Source: Lachnospiraceae bacterium UBA3850 (GTDB lineage: Bacteria; Bacillota; Clostridia; Lachnospirales; Lachnospiraceae). From it: DNA of 64,000 bases. The notes under the pieces were generated by a model, which worked only from the letters and a program-made list of their open reading frames with translations, made no database searches and was not told the DNA's origin. Positions 34,124 through 43,260 of the stretch are shown piece after piece. The first letter of the stretch is position 1, and every line of letters begins with the position of its first letter. A program made the translations under genes and the position numbers. The DNA is taken from positions 15,880 through 79,879 of the forward strand of contig DGHK01000024.1 of NCBI GenBank assembly GCA_002392655.1. The letters are read 5' to 3'.

Positions 34124-36295
34124 TTAAAAATGTTTAACAATTGTCAGATGGTTCTGGCCATCCTTATATTCATAGAACATATCATCCATACTCTTCTTCA
34201 CCATAAAGATTCCCAGGCCACCTATCTGTCTCTTTTCTGCAGACAGAGTAACGTCAGGATCCTTCTTTTTAAGAGGATCATACGGACTTCCACTGTCAAT
34301 AAATGAAACTATAACCCCCTTAGGTTCATCCTGAGGTTCAACCCTTATTATAGCATCGCCCTCTCCATCTCCGTAAGCATAACTAGCTATATTAACGAAT
34401 AATTCCTCAACTGCCACATCAAGCTGCATCATTACTCGTGGCGGGCAGTCCATTGCCTCGACGTTTTCATTTATAAACTTAATCACATCATCAAGTTTAT
34501 CCTTTTTTGCTGCGAATCTAAGTTCCATAACTTCTCCATCTTTCTTTGACTTATTATGTTCTATATCTGTTCCTGCTTCCTTTTTTCCATCTTTACCATA
34601 ATATATAAACGACATCATGGTAGTATCATCAAACTGTTCAGCGCCTGCAACAAATTCATCTATAGACTGATTTACATTATTAAGCACTTCCTCCGGCTCA
34701 GCATCCGGATTCTTGTTAAGTGCCGCAAGCATTCTTTCAGAACCCATAAGCTCATCATTTGAATTCGTTGACTCAGGTACTCCGTCTGTATAAACAAATA
34801 TACTATCACCCGGATTAAGATGGAATTCATGCTCTCTGAATTTCATCCCCTCCATTACTGCAACAGCCGGAGAATGCTTGTATATAACAAACTCATAATT
34901 TCCGCCTGCTCTTCTGAGTACCGGATGCTCATGACCAGCATTTACCGCTATTCCATCTCCGGTCTCCAGGTCGATGACAGCCATCCAAACTGTTACAAAA
35001 AGTTCTGCATCATTCCCTTCACACAGCTGTTCATTTGCATAAGCAAGTATCTCTGAAGGAGATCCTCCCATATAAGCCTTGTTCTTTATGAGTGTTTTTG
35101 CAATTACCATAAAGAGCGCCGCCGGAACTCCCTTTCCGGATACGTCTGCCATAACCAGAACTAAGTGTTTTCCGTCTATCATGAAGAAATCATAGAAGTC
35201 GCCACCAACCTCTTTAGCCGGATTCATAGAAGCATATAGATCAAAATCACATCTCTCAGGGAACGGCGGGAAGATTCTCGGCAGCATATCGGCCTGTATC
35301 TGTGTTGCTACATTCAGCTCTGCTCCTATCCTCTCCTTCTCAGATGTAACCCGAGTCAGATTCTCCATATACTCTATTATATTTCTCTGCATCTTATTTG
35401 TCGACTGATATAGTAGTTCTATTTCATCTCCGGTATTAATATTCAGTTCTTTTATAGAATTCTTATCATATTCGTCGCTGTTTGCAAATCTGTCTACCTC
35501 TTCGGTAAGCTCCTCCAGAGGCGATGCAACTCTACGTTTAACATATTTGATTACAAACAAGATTATCAGTACAACAAATACAGCTGAAAGGATTATCTCA
35601 ACTACCACGAAAATGGCAATAGATGAAACAATATCCATTACACTTATATCCACAAAAACAACGGCAACAGGTTTTCCATCGGAATTATATATCGGATATC
35701 CACCGGTCGACAGCCATCCATATGATCCATTCGTTATTATAGGAGAAACCTTTGCATTTGAATTAACTCCATTTGTTCTGAACTCATCCATAAGAACAGA
35801 TTCATACCCCAGTGCACCGAGGAGATTTTCGGAATCCACCAGATCCATACTTACATTACCCTTGATATAACTGATATAGATAAACTCTGCTCCCATAGTA
35901 TCCTTGGTATGTTCCAGGACCATAGCGAGCTGAGTTATCCCATCCGTATAATTATTAAAATCGAGCCATCTCCTTGCTGCTTCCTCCCTTTCAGTTCCGG
36001 TCGGCATACTCCTTACATGATCAAAGGAAGGCGAACTTAGGTCTTTTCTAAGCTTTTCTATAAAATCTCCATTTATCATACCTGAGCAGAGATTTGCTGT
36101 CTGATCAGTTTTTTTGTAATAGATATTAAAGCTAAGCGTGAGTGCTGCAATAACCCCCGCTGTTATAAGTATCAAAACAAGCAACGTCATTCCGATAGAA
36201 ATGATAAGTGACAGTCTGGTGGATATCTTCTTCACCTTTCTGACCTTTCTGTTATTCAGTTGTATCTTCTTACTTTTTTCAGGCCTGTTGCTCAT
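34124..36295 (-). CDS. Membrane sensor with PP2C phosphatase and RsbW-like kinase domains in one chain
   Basis: 723 residues. Membrane helix (about 29-55), extracytoplasmic sensor (about 56-215), second helix (about 220-248), HAMP (about 249-310), PP2C/SpoIIE domain (about 345-555; VGGDFYDFF, ADVSGKG, FDDTTM) and a C-terminal histidine-kinase-like ATPase domain (about 590-723) with N-box VEELFVN, DSGSPYDP and GGLGIFMV. Phosphatase (RsbU-like) and anti-sigma kinase (RsbW-like) activities usually sit in separate proteins and oppose each other. The start overlaps the end of the sensor-MFS gene by 17 bp, so the two are translationally coupled. Confidence 0.9.
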   Translation of the reverse strand: MSNRPEKSKKIQLNNRKVRKVKKISTRLSLIISIGMTLLVLILITAGVIAALTLSFNIYYKKTDQTANLCSGMINGDFIEKLRKDLSSPSFDHVRSMPTGTEREEAARRWLDFNNYTDGITQLAMVLEHTKDTMGAEFIYISYIKGNVSMDLVDSENLLGALGYESVLMDEFRTNGVNSNAKVSPIITNGSYGWLSTGGYPIYNSDGKPVAVVFVDISVMDIVSSIAIFVVVEIILSAVFVVLIILFVIKYVKRRVASPLEELTEEVDRFANSDEYDKNSIKELNINTGDEIELLYQSTNKMQRNIIEYMENLTRVTSEKERIGAELNVATQIQADMLPRIFPPFPERCDFDLYASMNPAKEVGGDFYDFFMIDGKHLVLVMADVSGKGVPAALFMVIAKTLIKNKAYMGGSPSEILAYANEQLCEGNDAELFVTVWMAVIDLETGDGIAVNAGHEHPVLRRAGGNYEFVIYKHSPAVAVMEGMKFREHEFHLNPGDSIFVYTDGVPESTNSNDELMGSERMLAALNKNPDAEPEEVLNNVNQSIDEFVAGAEQFDDTTMMSFIYYGKDGKKEAGTDIEHNKSKKDGEVMELRFAAKKDKLDDVIKFINENVEAMDCPPRVMMQLDVAVEELFVNIASYAYGDGEGDAIIRVEPQDEPKGVIVSFIDSGSPYDPLKKKDPDVTLSAEKRQIGGLGIFMVKKSMDDMFYEYKDGQNHLTIVKHF

Positions 36296-39248
36296 TTAAA
36301 TTACCTTTACTGCTATAAACATCCTTATCAGTTTTTCTATCTCTGCTGAATAATACAAATATTACACCCATTATTATAATACTAATTGCTAATATTATCA
36401 GTCCTTTTTCTGTTCCGCCAATAAGAATAAGACCAAAAACGAAGGAACCAAGTGACATAGCACCATTTCCGATCAGACTATATAATCCTATACTCTTGTC
36501 GTAACCAAAACGCTCCACCTCTTTAAGGTCTGTATAATAACCAGATAAAAGCGGTGTTCCGAAGCTATCTGCAAGCCCTATCAGAACAAGCGCAATGATT
36601 AGTGACAGAACTGACATATATGCGGAAACAAGCAGGAAGCTAGCAGCAAAAAGCGATATGCTCAAAAACAGTCCCATAACCTTCTTCTTATTAACAGAGA
36701 AATACCTCGTCATTTTACTTCCGATTGTTATAGCACATATACCATTAAGTATATATGAATATCCTATATATGTTTCCGAAAGCCCCCAATTCTCACCGAG
36801 GATAGGGAACAGATATGACAGGAAGAATGTGCATATGAAAACAGGCATCAGAAGGAAAAGAAAAAATGTGATAACGCGTCTGCTAAACAAAAATTTAAAC
36901 AGGCTTATCTCTTTTGTTTCCTTCTTATTCTCTTCTTTTACTTCCTTGTAATCCAAATGAATCAGGTATTTATATGATACAAAAATCAGCGCAATACTGA
37001 GCACTGCTGTTATGGCAAAAAGCGTACTATACGGAACCCATTGGATCCAAAAACCACCAAGTACTATAGCTATATTGGAGCCTGAAAGAGATGCTGCATT
37101 CTGATGTGCATATCCCACATCCTTTTCTGTTTCCGGAAGTCTGGCAGTCAGAACTTCAACCATAAAGAGTTCAACTCCCCAGCCCATTCCGAGAAGCAGC
37201 GAACTAAGAGAAAGGACCCAGATATTCGGGATAATTCTCAGGAATAAACTGCCTGTAAAAAGAAACGAACTCAGGATAACTGTTTTTCTGACACCTAGCT
37301 TTCTTACAATCTTTCCACCCAGAGCTCCTGTCAACGCTCCGGAAAAAACTTCAGCGGATATAGGTATCGCCGCCAGTATCTCAGGTGACAAACCGAAGGC
37401 TGACATATTTTTCGATATTTTAATAGCATATATCGGAAGTATTGCAGCTGTAAGGTTTGTAAAAAAGTATATCAAAAATACAACAAATCTGTATATCTCA
37501 GAAGGAAATTCTCCTTTGTTTCCTCCTTTTCTGAGAAGGTCACTGTATTTTTTCTTACCACGTGTGTAATAAAGCAGCTCCACCACAAGCATATTTATTA
37601 TCATAGTTACTGCGGCGACGTTAATGATCAGATTTATAAGAATCTTACCATTCTTTTCGTTAATGTTCGTCATATCGGTACCAACCTCGATAATACCGAT
37701 AGTATTTCCGTTCTTGTCCTTTATAGGACACATAACATATAAGTAACTACCCTGGCTTGTATTACTGCTCAGCCTTTCAAAAAACCCCTTTTCTATAACA
37801 GCGTCCATCTCTTCTACAGTGAGTCCAGATGGGTAACCGCAATAGATATCCTCCAATGTATATACAATTGATATCTTATCCCCCCTGATCTTATATACCT
37901 CACAATACAGATCATCACTTCTTCCGGACAAGAATATATCTCTTGCAGCAGATCTTACTTCTCTGTATGATTCACCCATAAAATCCGATGGTTTTGAAAG
38001 CTCCATAAAAGCATTTGTATCGATCCACTGAGCAAGTGTTGCTGCAGCCAGCTCTTCTCTGGCATATATCTCCTGTAGATACTGCTCGCTGAAGCTTGGG
38101 AAAAGTGTACCAAGAAAAAGCACTCCTATCAATACGACACTTACGATAATGGAAAATGCTATTCTGGTAGTCATATCCCTCTTTCTTATAACCTTGATGA
38201 CGAATACGCTCATTTGAAAAAATATAATCAGAATGACGAAAGCAAGCGATATCCATAACAAGATACATTTGACTACGATCGTATTACTGAGCCTGACTTC
38301 ATCGAAAAAAGTTCCTTTTCCATCATTCCAGATAACTACACCCTCTTCTGAGACACTGCAGAGTCCACCGGAATCACATGTAAGGACATCCGAAACCATA
38401 ATATCATCGTAATCATCAGGATATTTGATTCTTGAGACTTCTTTTGTATTCATATCTATGCATATGATGTCATTATTACCAACATCAGCAACATAGATGT
38501 TATTAGCATCCGCACATACATCTACAGGAACACTATCCTCTGACTCGTCACTGTTATACAGAAGCTTTCTACCGCCGTCTTCTCCACACTCAAATACCTC
38601 ACCCCTGTACGTAGAACAATAAATCTTTTCAGTAGCAGGTACATAAGTAGCTCCGAAAATCCACTTACTGGTATCCAAGAAAGGAAAACTCTTTATCAAC
38701 TGATTATTGTGATTATATACATCCAGTGAATTATGTTCCTTCTTAATGATATATACAGAATCCTCAGTACCTTTAATTCCGGCTAGAGAAACTCTCATGG
38801 AATATATAGTCTTTTTCTTTTCATCAAGAGTCTCCTGACGCTTTCCGAAGCTGTTAAGTCTGAGAATCCTCTCGGATTCAATCCTGACACCCTTGTCGTA
38901 TATAACCTCATATACGTACATATTCTTATCAGGCCCGTCGAGTGCATAGGTTGCAACATCAAATGTACTGTTTCCATTTTTAATTTTGTCAAGCAGTACT
39001 CCAGCTTCATTAACTCTGAGAAGTTCCTTACCAGATTTATTGGAAATAAGCATCTCTCCACTTATGTTTCTTGAAGCATATGCAACATCCTTAAACTGGT
39101 ATGGTTTAAATGGATTAACAAATAGCCATTTCCTGAATAAAAATATGATGGCAACAGCCAGGACAAAAAAGAAAACATTTGTGAGCTTAAAAGCTTTTTT
39201 TCTGAAGCCTCTCTTTTTTCCTTTAGCCGACTTATTTTTATAAATCAT
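36279..39248 (-). CDS. Giant sensor-MFS fusion: two extracytoplasmic domains plus 12-helix transporter
   Basis: 989 residues. Helix 1 (about 22-40) is followed by an extracytoplasmic domain with repeated short beta-propeller-like blades (about 45-320; e.g. NNIYVADVGNNDIICID). Two helices follow (about 327-352 and 363-385), then a second extracytoplasmic domain like a Cache/PAS sensor (about 386-535, with GNTIGIIEVGTDM), another helix (about 540-565) and an MFS transporter of about 12 helices (about 590-970; GLADSFGTPLLSGYYTD in the second half). MFS carriers normally lack such sensors. It follows a DUF2156 acyltransferase-like gene by 4 bp and overlaps the PP2C-kinase gene, so all three probably work together. 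Substrate unknown. Confidence 0.85.
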   Translation of the reverse strand: MIYKNKSAKGKKRGFRKKAFKLTNVFFFVLAVAIIFLFRKWLFVNPFKPYQFKDVAYASRNISGEMLISNKSGKELLRVNEAGVLLDKIKNGNSTFDVATYALDGPDKNMYVYEVIYDKGVRIESERILRLNSFGKRQETLDEKKKTIYSMRVSLAGIKGTEDSVYIIKKEHNSLDVYNHNNQLIKSFPFLDTSKWIFGATYVPATEKIYCSTYRGEVFECGEDGGRKLLYNSDESEDSVPVDVCADANNIYVADVGNNDIICIDMNTKEVSRIKYPDDYDDIMVSDVLTCDSGGLCSVSEEGVVIWNDGKGTFFDEVRLSNTIVVKCILLWISLAFVILIIFFQMSVFVIKVIRKRDMTTRIAFSIIVSVVLIGVLFLGTLFPSFSEQYLQEIYAREELAAATLAQWIDTNAFMELSKPSDFMGESYREVRSAARDIFLSGRSDDLYCEVYKIRGDKISIVYTLEDIYCGYPSGLTVEEMDAVIEKGFFERLSSNTSQGSYLYVMCPIKDKNGNTIGIIEVGTDMTNINEKNGKILINLIINVAAVTMIINMLVVELLYYTRGKKKYSDLLRKGGNKGEFPSEIYRFVVFLIYFFTNLTAAILPIYAIKISKNMSAFGLSPEILAAIPISAEVFSGALTGALGGKIVRKLGVRKTVILSSFLFTGSLFLRIIPNIWVLSLSSLLLGMGWGVELFMVEVLTARLPETEKDVGYAHQNAASLSGSNIAIVLGGFWIQWVPYSTLFAITAVLSIALIFVSYKYLIHLDYKEVKEENKKETKEISLFKFLFSRRVITFFLFLLMPVFICTFFLSYLFPILGENWGLSETYIGYSYILNGICAITIGSKMTRYFSVNKKKVMGLFLSISLFAASFLLVSAYMSVLSLIIALVLIGLADSFGTPLLSGYYTDLKEVERFGYDKSIGLYSLIGNGAMSLGSFVFGLILIGGTEKGLIILAISIIIMGVIFVLFSRDRKTDKDVYSSKGNLNEQQA

Positions 39249-39252
39249 ATAT

Positions 39253-40212
39253 CTATTTTACCTTTAAAAATAATTTGGAATAAAGTGAAAACTCCGGAGC
39301 CATATGTTCCTTATATCTTCTCAGATTCTCATGTCCCAGATCCTCTGTGTAGTTTATTATCTCAGCTCCTGACATATATCTCTCAAAGCATTCCCTGAGC
39401 AGATATTCATTTATGCCTTTTATTTTATTCTCAGCATTTTTATACTGATATACTCCCATTTTATACTTCTCGGAGACAATTGAAATTCCCTGAGCAACTC
39501 CGTCTACTCTTACGAGTATCCCCTGGATGTTAAGCTTATCAAAAGCCTTCACAAGCTTTACCACTACATCCTTCAGACATCCATAGGCGCACTCCTCACA
39601 ATCACCCATCTTCACACACCAGACTCTTTCCATAAGCTCAGTTACTTCGTCCACCATATCGGGTGTTATCTCGACTGTTTCATAATTATTCTTTCTCTTG
39701 AAATACTTATATCTGTATCTGTCGTCCTGTGTATTCATTCCTGCCCAGAAGCTTTCCGGTGTAAATATATAGTCCATCTCCTGACGAAGGTCTATCACTT
39801 CTATCTCAGCTCCTGTAGCCTCATAGTATGGACGCATCCAGCTAGAAACATCACGTATGATATATGGAACTCCCAGATACTCCATATCTGATCGAACCAT
39901 TTCAAATACCTTTGCTATACCTTCATTTGTATACTTTCCCATAAAAGGATATACAAATATCTCACCCGACATAAAGTCGTAGCATATATCCACTAGGAAG
40001 CCTTCATACTCCTTGAAATATGTGGGCAGCGTATCCTCCCAGCAGTACAGATTCAGAAAACAGAGATTGGAACTGTAATGCCCATCCAGCATCGAATAAT
40101 ACTTATCAAAAAGTGCTTCGTCATCTAATAATAGCTGTCTGTACCCAAGAGCTTCTATATCATTTTTCAACTTATCATTGGGGGTTATATACTGTTTAGT
40201 GTCTGTTTTCAT
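39253..40212 (-). CDS. DUF2156 / phosphatidylglycerol lysyltransferase C-terminal-like acyltransferase (GNAT fold)
   Basis: 319 residues without membrane helices. It has the paired-GNAT layout of DUF2156 and MprF C-terminal domains: an N-terminal half ending near YIIRDVSSWMRPYYEATGAE and a second half with NEYLLRECFERY and INYTEDLGHENLRRYKEHM. The N-terminal FLNLYCWEDTL block is typical. MprF-type domains move an aminoacyl group from tRNA to lipid, but soluble DUF2156 proteins have few known substrates. Its place beside a polytopic sensor-MFS protein recalls split MprF-like synthase/flippase pairs; this is inference. Confidence 0.8.
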   Translation of the reverse strand: MKTDTKQYITPNDKLKNDIEALGYRQLLLDDEALFDKYYSMLDGHYSSNLCFLNLYCWEDTLPTYFKEYEGFLVDICYDFMSGEIFVYPFMGKYTNEGIAKVFEMVRSDMEYLGVPYIIRDVSSWMRPYYEATGAEIEVIDLRQEMDYIFTPESFWAGMNTQDDRYRYKYFKRKNNYETVEITPDMVDEVTELMERVWCVKMGDCEECAYGCLKDVVVKLVKAFDKLNIQGILVRVDGVAQGISIVSEKYKMGVYQYKNAENKIKGINEYLLRECFERYMSGAEIINYTEDLGHENLRRYKEHMAPEFSLYSKLFLKVK

Positions 40213-40219
40213 CTTTTCC

Positions 40220-42592
40220 TCAATTCTTTACCTTCTCCATAATGTACAGCCTGGAAGCAAAGTCCGAGAACAGTCTGGTTCTCTCATTATATCCGGTACC
40301 GGCATATGCGGGAAGTAGTTTTATTCCGGCATTCATTATTGCACTTCCGAACATATTCATATCCTCTATATCACCGGACAGCTTGTAAAATCTGGAGATA
40401 GTCCTTTGCATTATGGAATTCTGTTTTATATGGATTGGTGAAACTGTGTTGATCAGGTCTCCGAAATCTTCTATATTAACCTTGATCTCTCGGTTGTATA
40501 TATGATAGAGCTTCTCAGGATCCAGCCCTCTTCCTCTGAAATAGTGGAAGCTGGTATTCGGGGTTGCAAGAAGCTGCACTATTACTCCAATTGCCGTATT
40601 ACTATTCTTTGAAACAACCGTCCACTCGGTTATATTTCCATCATTATCAGAATATTTGGTATCGCCGGTAAAGCTCCGTCCTCTGTAGAGCTGACCAAAC
40701 TGCAAAACCTCTCTGTATTTTTTATAGGTTGCTATCTGTTCCCTGATCATCTCTATATCTGTGGCGGATAAGTCTCTCAGATTCAGTTCATATCCGAGAC
40801 AGCCTACTGCTGCCACATCGAAACGTGTCTCAAGCGGAGTTTTTCTGAGAGTCTGATGATTCGGAACTGAGGATACATGCGAGCCCCATGTGCTCTGAGG
40901 ATAACCATAGCTGTATCCCGTCTGTATACGTGTTCTTTCAACAGCATCAGTGTTATCACTTGCCCATATCTGGGGGAAGTAACACAGCATGCCGAGATCG
41001 AATCTGTTTCCACCTGATGCACAGCCTTCAAAAAGTATATGCGGAAACTTCTTTCTAAGAGCCCTTATTATCTTGTAAAGTCCCACAACATATCTATGGC
41101 ATATCTCTCCCTGTCTGTCCTTATCAAGTATACTGCTATACATATCAGACATGGTACGATTCATATCCCACTTTACATAGCTGATGTTTGCACTGCTGAA
41201 AACATCAGTCATGGCATCTATTATATAATCCTGGACTTCAATCCTGCAGAGATCCAGAATCCTCTGATTCCTTCCTTCACTCTGATCAGATCCGGGTACC
41301 TGAATCACCCACTCAGGATGATTACGATAGAGCTCGGAGTTTACATTTACCATCTCCGGCTCAACCCATATACCAAAGTCCATTCCCATCTTGTTTATCT
41401 TGTCTGCAATCCCCTTCAGACCTCCGGGAAGTTTCTTTTTATTTACTGTCCAATCTCCGAGTGATGAGCTGTCATCGTTTCTTTCGCCGAACCATCCGTC
41501 ATCCATAACAAAAAGTTCGATTCCGACATCCTTACCTGCTTTTGCAAGCTTCAGGAGTCCTGTTTCATTTATATCGAAGTATGATGCCTCCCAGCTGTTA
41601 AGCAGAACCGGGCGCTCTTTTTTCGCCCACTCGCCACGCACGACATGCTTTCTTACAAAACTGTGCATGTTACAGCTCATTCCATTGAAGCCCTCATCTG
41701 AAAATGTCATAACAGCCTCCGGGCTTTCAAAAATCATACCGCTCTCAAGCTGCCAGCTGAAGCCTCTCGGATTTATACCCCAGAGCACTCTGGTTTTTCC
41801 AAACTCACTTACCTCGACCAGCTGCACATGGTTTCCACTGTACATGAGGTTGAAGCCATATACGATTCCACTATCCTCGGTGGTATGCTTTGATGACATC
41901 ATAAAGAAAGGATTTGCAGTATTCGAAGAGGTACCGGTATAGCTGGAATTCATATGTTTACCCGCTATAAGAGGTGTGTCATTTCTCTTCATCTCTCGCG
42001 CCCAGGCACCGTTAAATGTAGACATTATATATCCGTTCTCATAAAACTCAAGCTGAGCAGACATAAACCTCCTGAGTCTGACCGGAACATCACTTTCATT
42101 TAATATCCTTGCAGTCCTGGTTATAACATTTTCTTCTTCAAAAACATAATAATCAATAAACAGACGCAGGCGATTCTTCTTGTCATACAGGACTATTCCC
42201 AGATGTTCAGCCGGACCATCATAATACGAAGAAGGCATATAGGTCTGCTCTTCCTTCTTATCATCAATCACTGTACTTTCGTACACGAAATCAGAGGTTT
42301 TACTTCCATCCGAATTTTCAACAACTATAAAGCTCTCCCTGTTGTCACCTTTACCTTCAAATGCAACCTCAAGACACATATCATTCAGCGTCATGTTGGA
42401 GTAGTCAGAGCTGTAAACATTGTTGTTTCCGGGCACAAACTCTCTTCTTTCAACAAGTCCGTCGAGACCATCCGAAACCTTGATGCTCTTACCATAGTAT
42501 AGATGTTCCAGATGACCCGAATCAGTAACCCGAAATACATATGACGTTTTCTTTGTATTTAATACATAGTAATTCCCGCCGTCTATTATCAT
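40220..42592 (-). CDS. Alpha-galactosidase (GH36)
   Basis: 790 residues, close to the usual length of GH36 group I enzymes. The nucleophile Asp lies in KWDMNR (about residue 474) and the acid/base Asp in SDNTD (about 545); DDGWFGERNDD and ECASGG-like FEGCASGGNRF are also present. It removes terminal alpha-galactose from melibiose, raffinose and galactooligosaccharides. There is no signal peptide, so it acts on imported sugars, presumably brought in by the GPH permease encoded upstream. It lies 8 bp after an unknown gene and 7 bp before the DUF2156 gene. Confidence 0.95.
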   Translation of the reverse strand: MIIDGGNYYVLNTKKTSYVFRVTDSGHLEHLYYGKSIKVSDGLDGLVERREFVPGNNNVYSSDYSNMTLNDMCLEVAFEGKGDNRESFIVVENSDGSKTSDFVYESTVIDDKKEEQTYMPSSYYDGPAEHLGIVLYDKKNRLRLFIDYYVFEEENVITRTARILNESDVPVRLRRFMSAQLEFYENGYIMSTFNGAWAREMKRNDTPLIAGKHMNSSYTGTSSNTANPFFMMSSKHTTEDSGIVYGFNLMYSGNHVQLVEVSEFGKTRVLWGINPRGFSWQLESGMIFESPEAVMTFSDEGFNGMSCNMHSFVRKHVVRGEWAKKERPVLLNSWEASYFDINETGLLKLAKAGKDVGIELFVMDDGWFGERNDDSSSLGDWTVNKKKLPGGLKGIADKINKMGMDFGIWVEPEMVNVNSELYRNHPEWVIQVPGSDQSEGRNQRILDLCRIEVQDYIIDAMTDVFSSANISYVKWDMNRTMSDMYSSILDKDRQGEICHRYVVGLYKIIRALRKKFPHILFEGCASGGNRFDLGMLCYFPQIWASDNTDAVERTRIQTGYSYGYPQSTWGSHVSSVPNHQTLRKTPLETRFDVAAVGCLGYELNLRDLSATDIEMIREQIATYKKYREVLQFGQLYRGRSFTGDTKYSDNDGNITEWTVVSKNSNTAIGVIVQLLATPNTSFHYFRGRGLDPEKLYHIYNREIKVNIEDFGDLINTVSPIHIKQNSIMQRTISRFYKLSGDIEDMNMFGSAIMNAGIKLLPAYAGTGYNERTRLFSDFASRLYIMEKVKN

Positions 42593-42600
42593 ACCTGTAC

Positions 42601-43227
42601 CTATACGTTCATGTTCTCGAATCCTCTACCACAGAACTTGAGAGTCTTCTCTACTATAACCTCGACATTATCTCCTGCTATTCCGACACTTACTTCATCA
42701 GCAAGATTAGCGATTATTGACTTCTCCAGGTCATCTCTCTCCTCTTCAGTACCGGCCGTTCCATAAAGCACATCTGTATAGTTTGACATACTCCACATAA
42801 GGTTTGTAGAGGAAGAATATGCTGAAGATCCACCTATACCTGCTGAACTGAAGACCATTTCTGCTGCTGTCCTTTCATCCTTTGGTGACAGCGCTTTCTC
42901 ATATGCCTCAACTATTTTGCCCAGAACTCCTTTTCTTTTTATGTTTTTACCAGTGGTCGAAACATCTAAGAATTCTTTTCTTTTTTCAGCATACATAAGT
43001 GTGTTTGTAGATAGATGCAGATAAACCTTCTTATCTACTCTCTCTACCCAGAAATCAGCTTCCATATCTCCGGATATCTCATTCACGAGACACATGAGTT
43101 CTTCTCCGAGAAGCCTGACTCTGCGTTTTTCCTTCTGTCCGCAATCAGCCATAATCTGCTCGATGGAGGCAAGTGCTTCTTCTCTTCCCTTTCCGTTACC
43201 ATTAACAATAACTACATCTGTCTTCAT
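42601..43227 (-). CDS. Unknown protein, possibly a divergent histidine-kinase-like ATPase
   Basis: 208 residues, soluble. The N-terminal half (RVRLLGEELMCLVNEISG, then a strand ending KKVYLHLST) faintly resembles the N-box helix and sheet of RsbW-type ATPases, but the conserved Asn and later DxG and GxG motifs are not visible. A Ser/Gly-rich segment (about 125-145) follows. I do not recognise it. It is tightly packed between the GPH permease and alpha-galactosidase genes. Confidence 0.65.
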   Translation of the reverse strand: MKTDVVIVNGNGKGREEALASIEQIMADCGQKEKRRVRLLGEELMCLVNEISGDMEADFWVERVDKKVYLHLSTNTLMYAEKRKEFLDVSTTGKNIKRKGVLGKIVEAYEKALSPKDERTAAEMVFSSAGIGGSSAYSSSTNLMWSMSNYTDVLYGTAGTEEERDDLEKSIIANLADEVSVGIAGDNVEVIVEKTLKFCGRGFENMNV

Positions 43228-43260
43228 CTGCTGTATTCCTCCGATTTCATAATACTTCTT

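Noticed and set aside
41391..41942. Plus-strand frame of 183 residues
   Set aside because: Antisense shadow of the alpha-galactosidase gene, with no ribosome site or recognisable domain.
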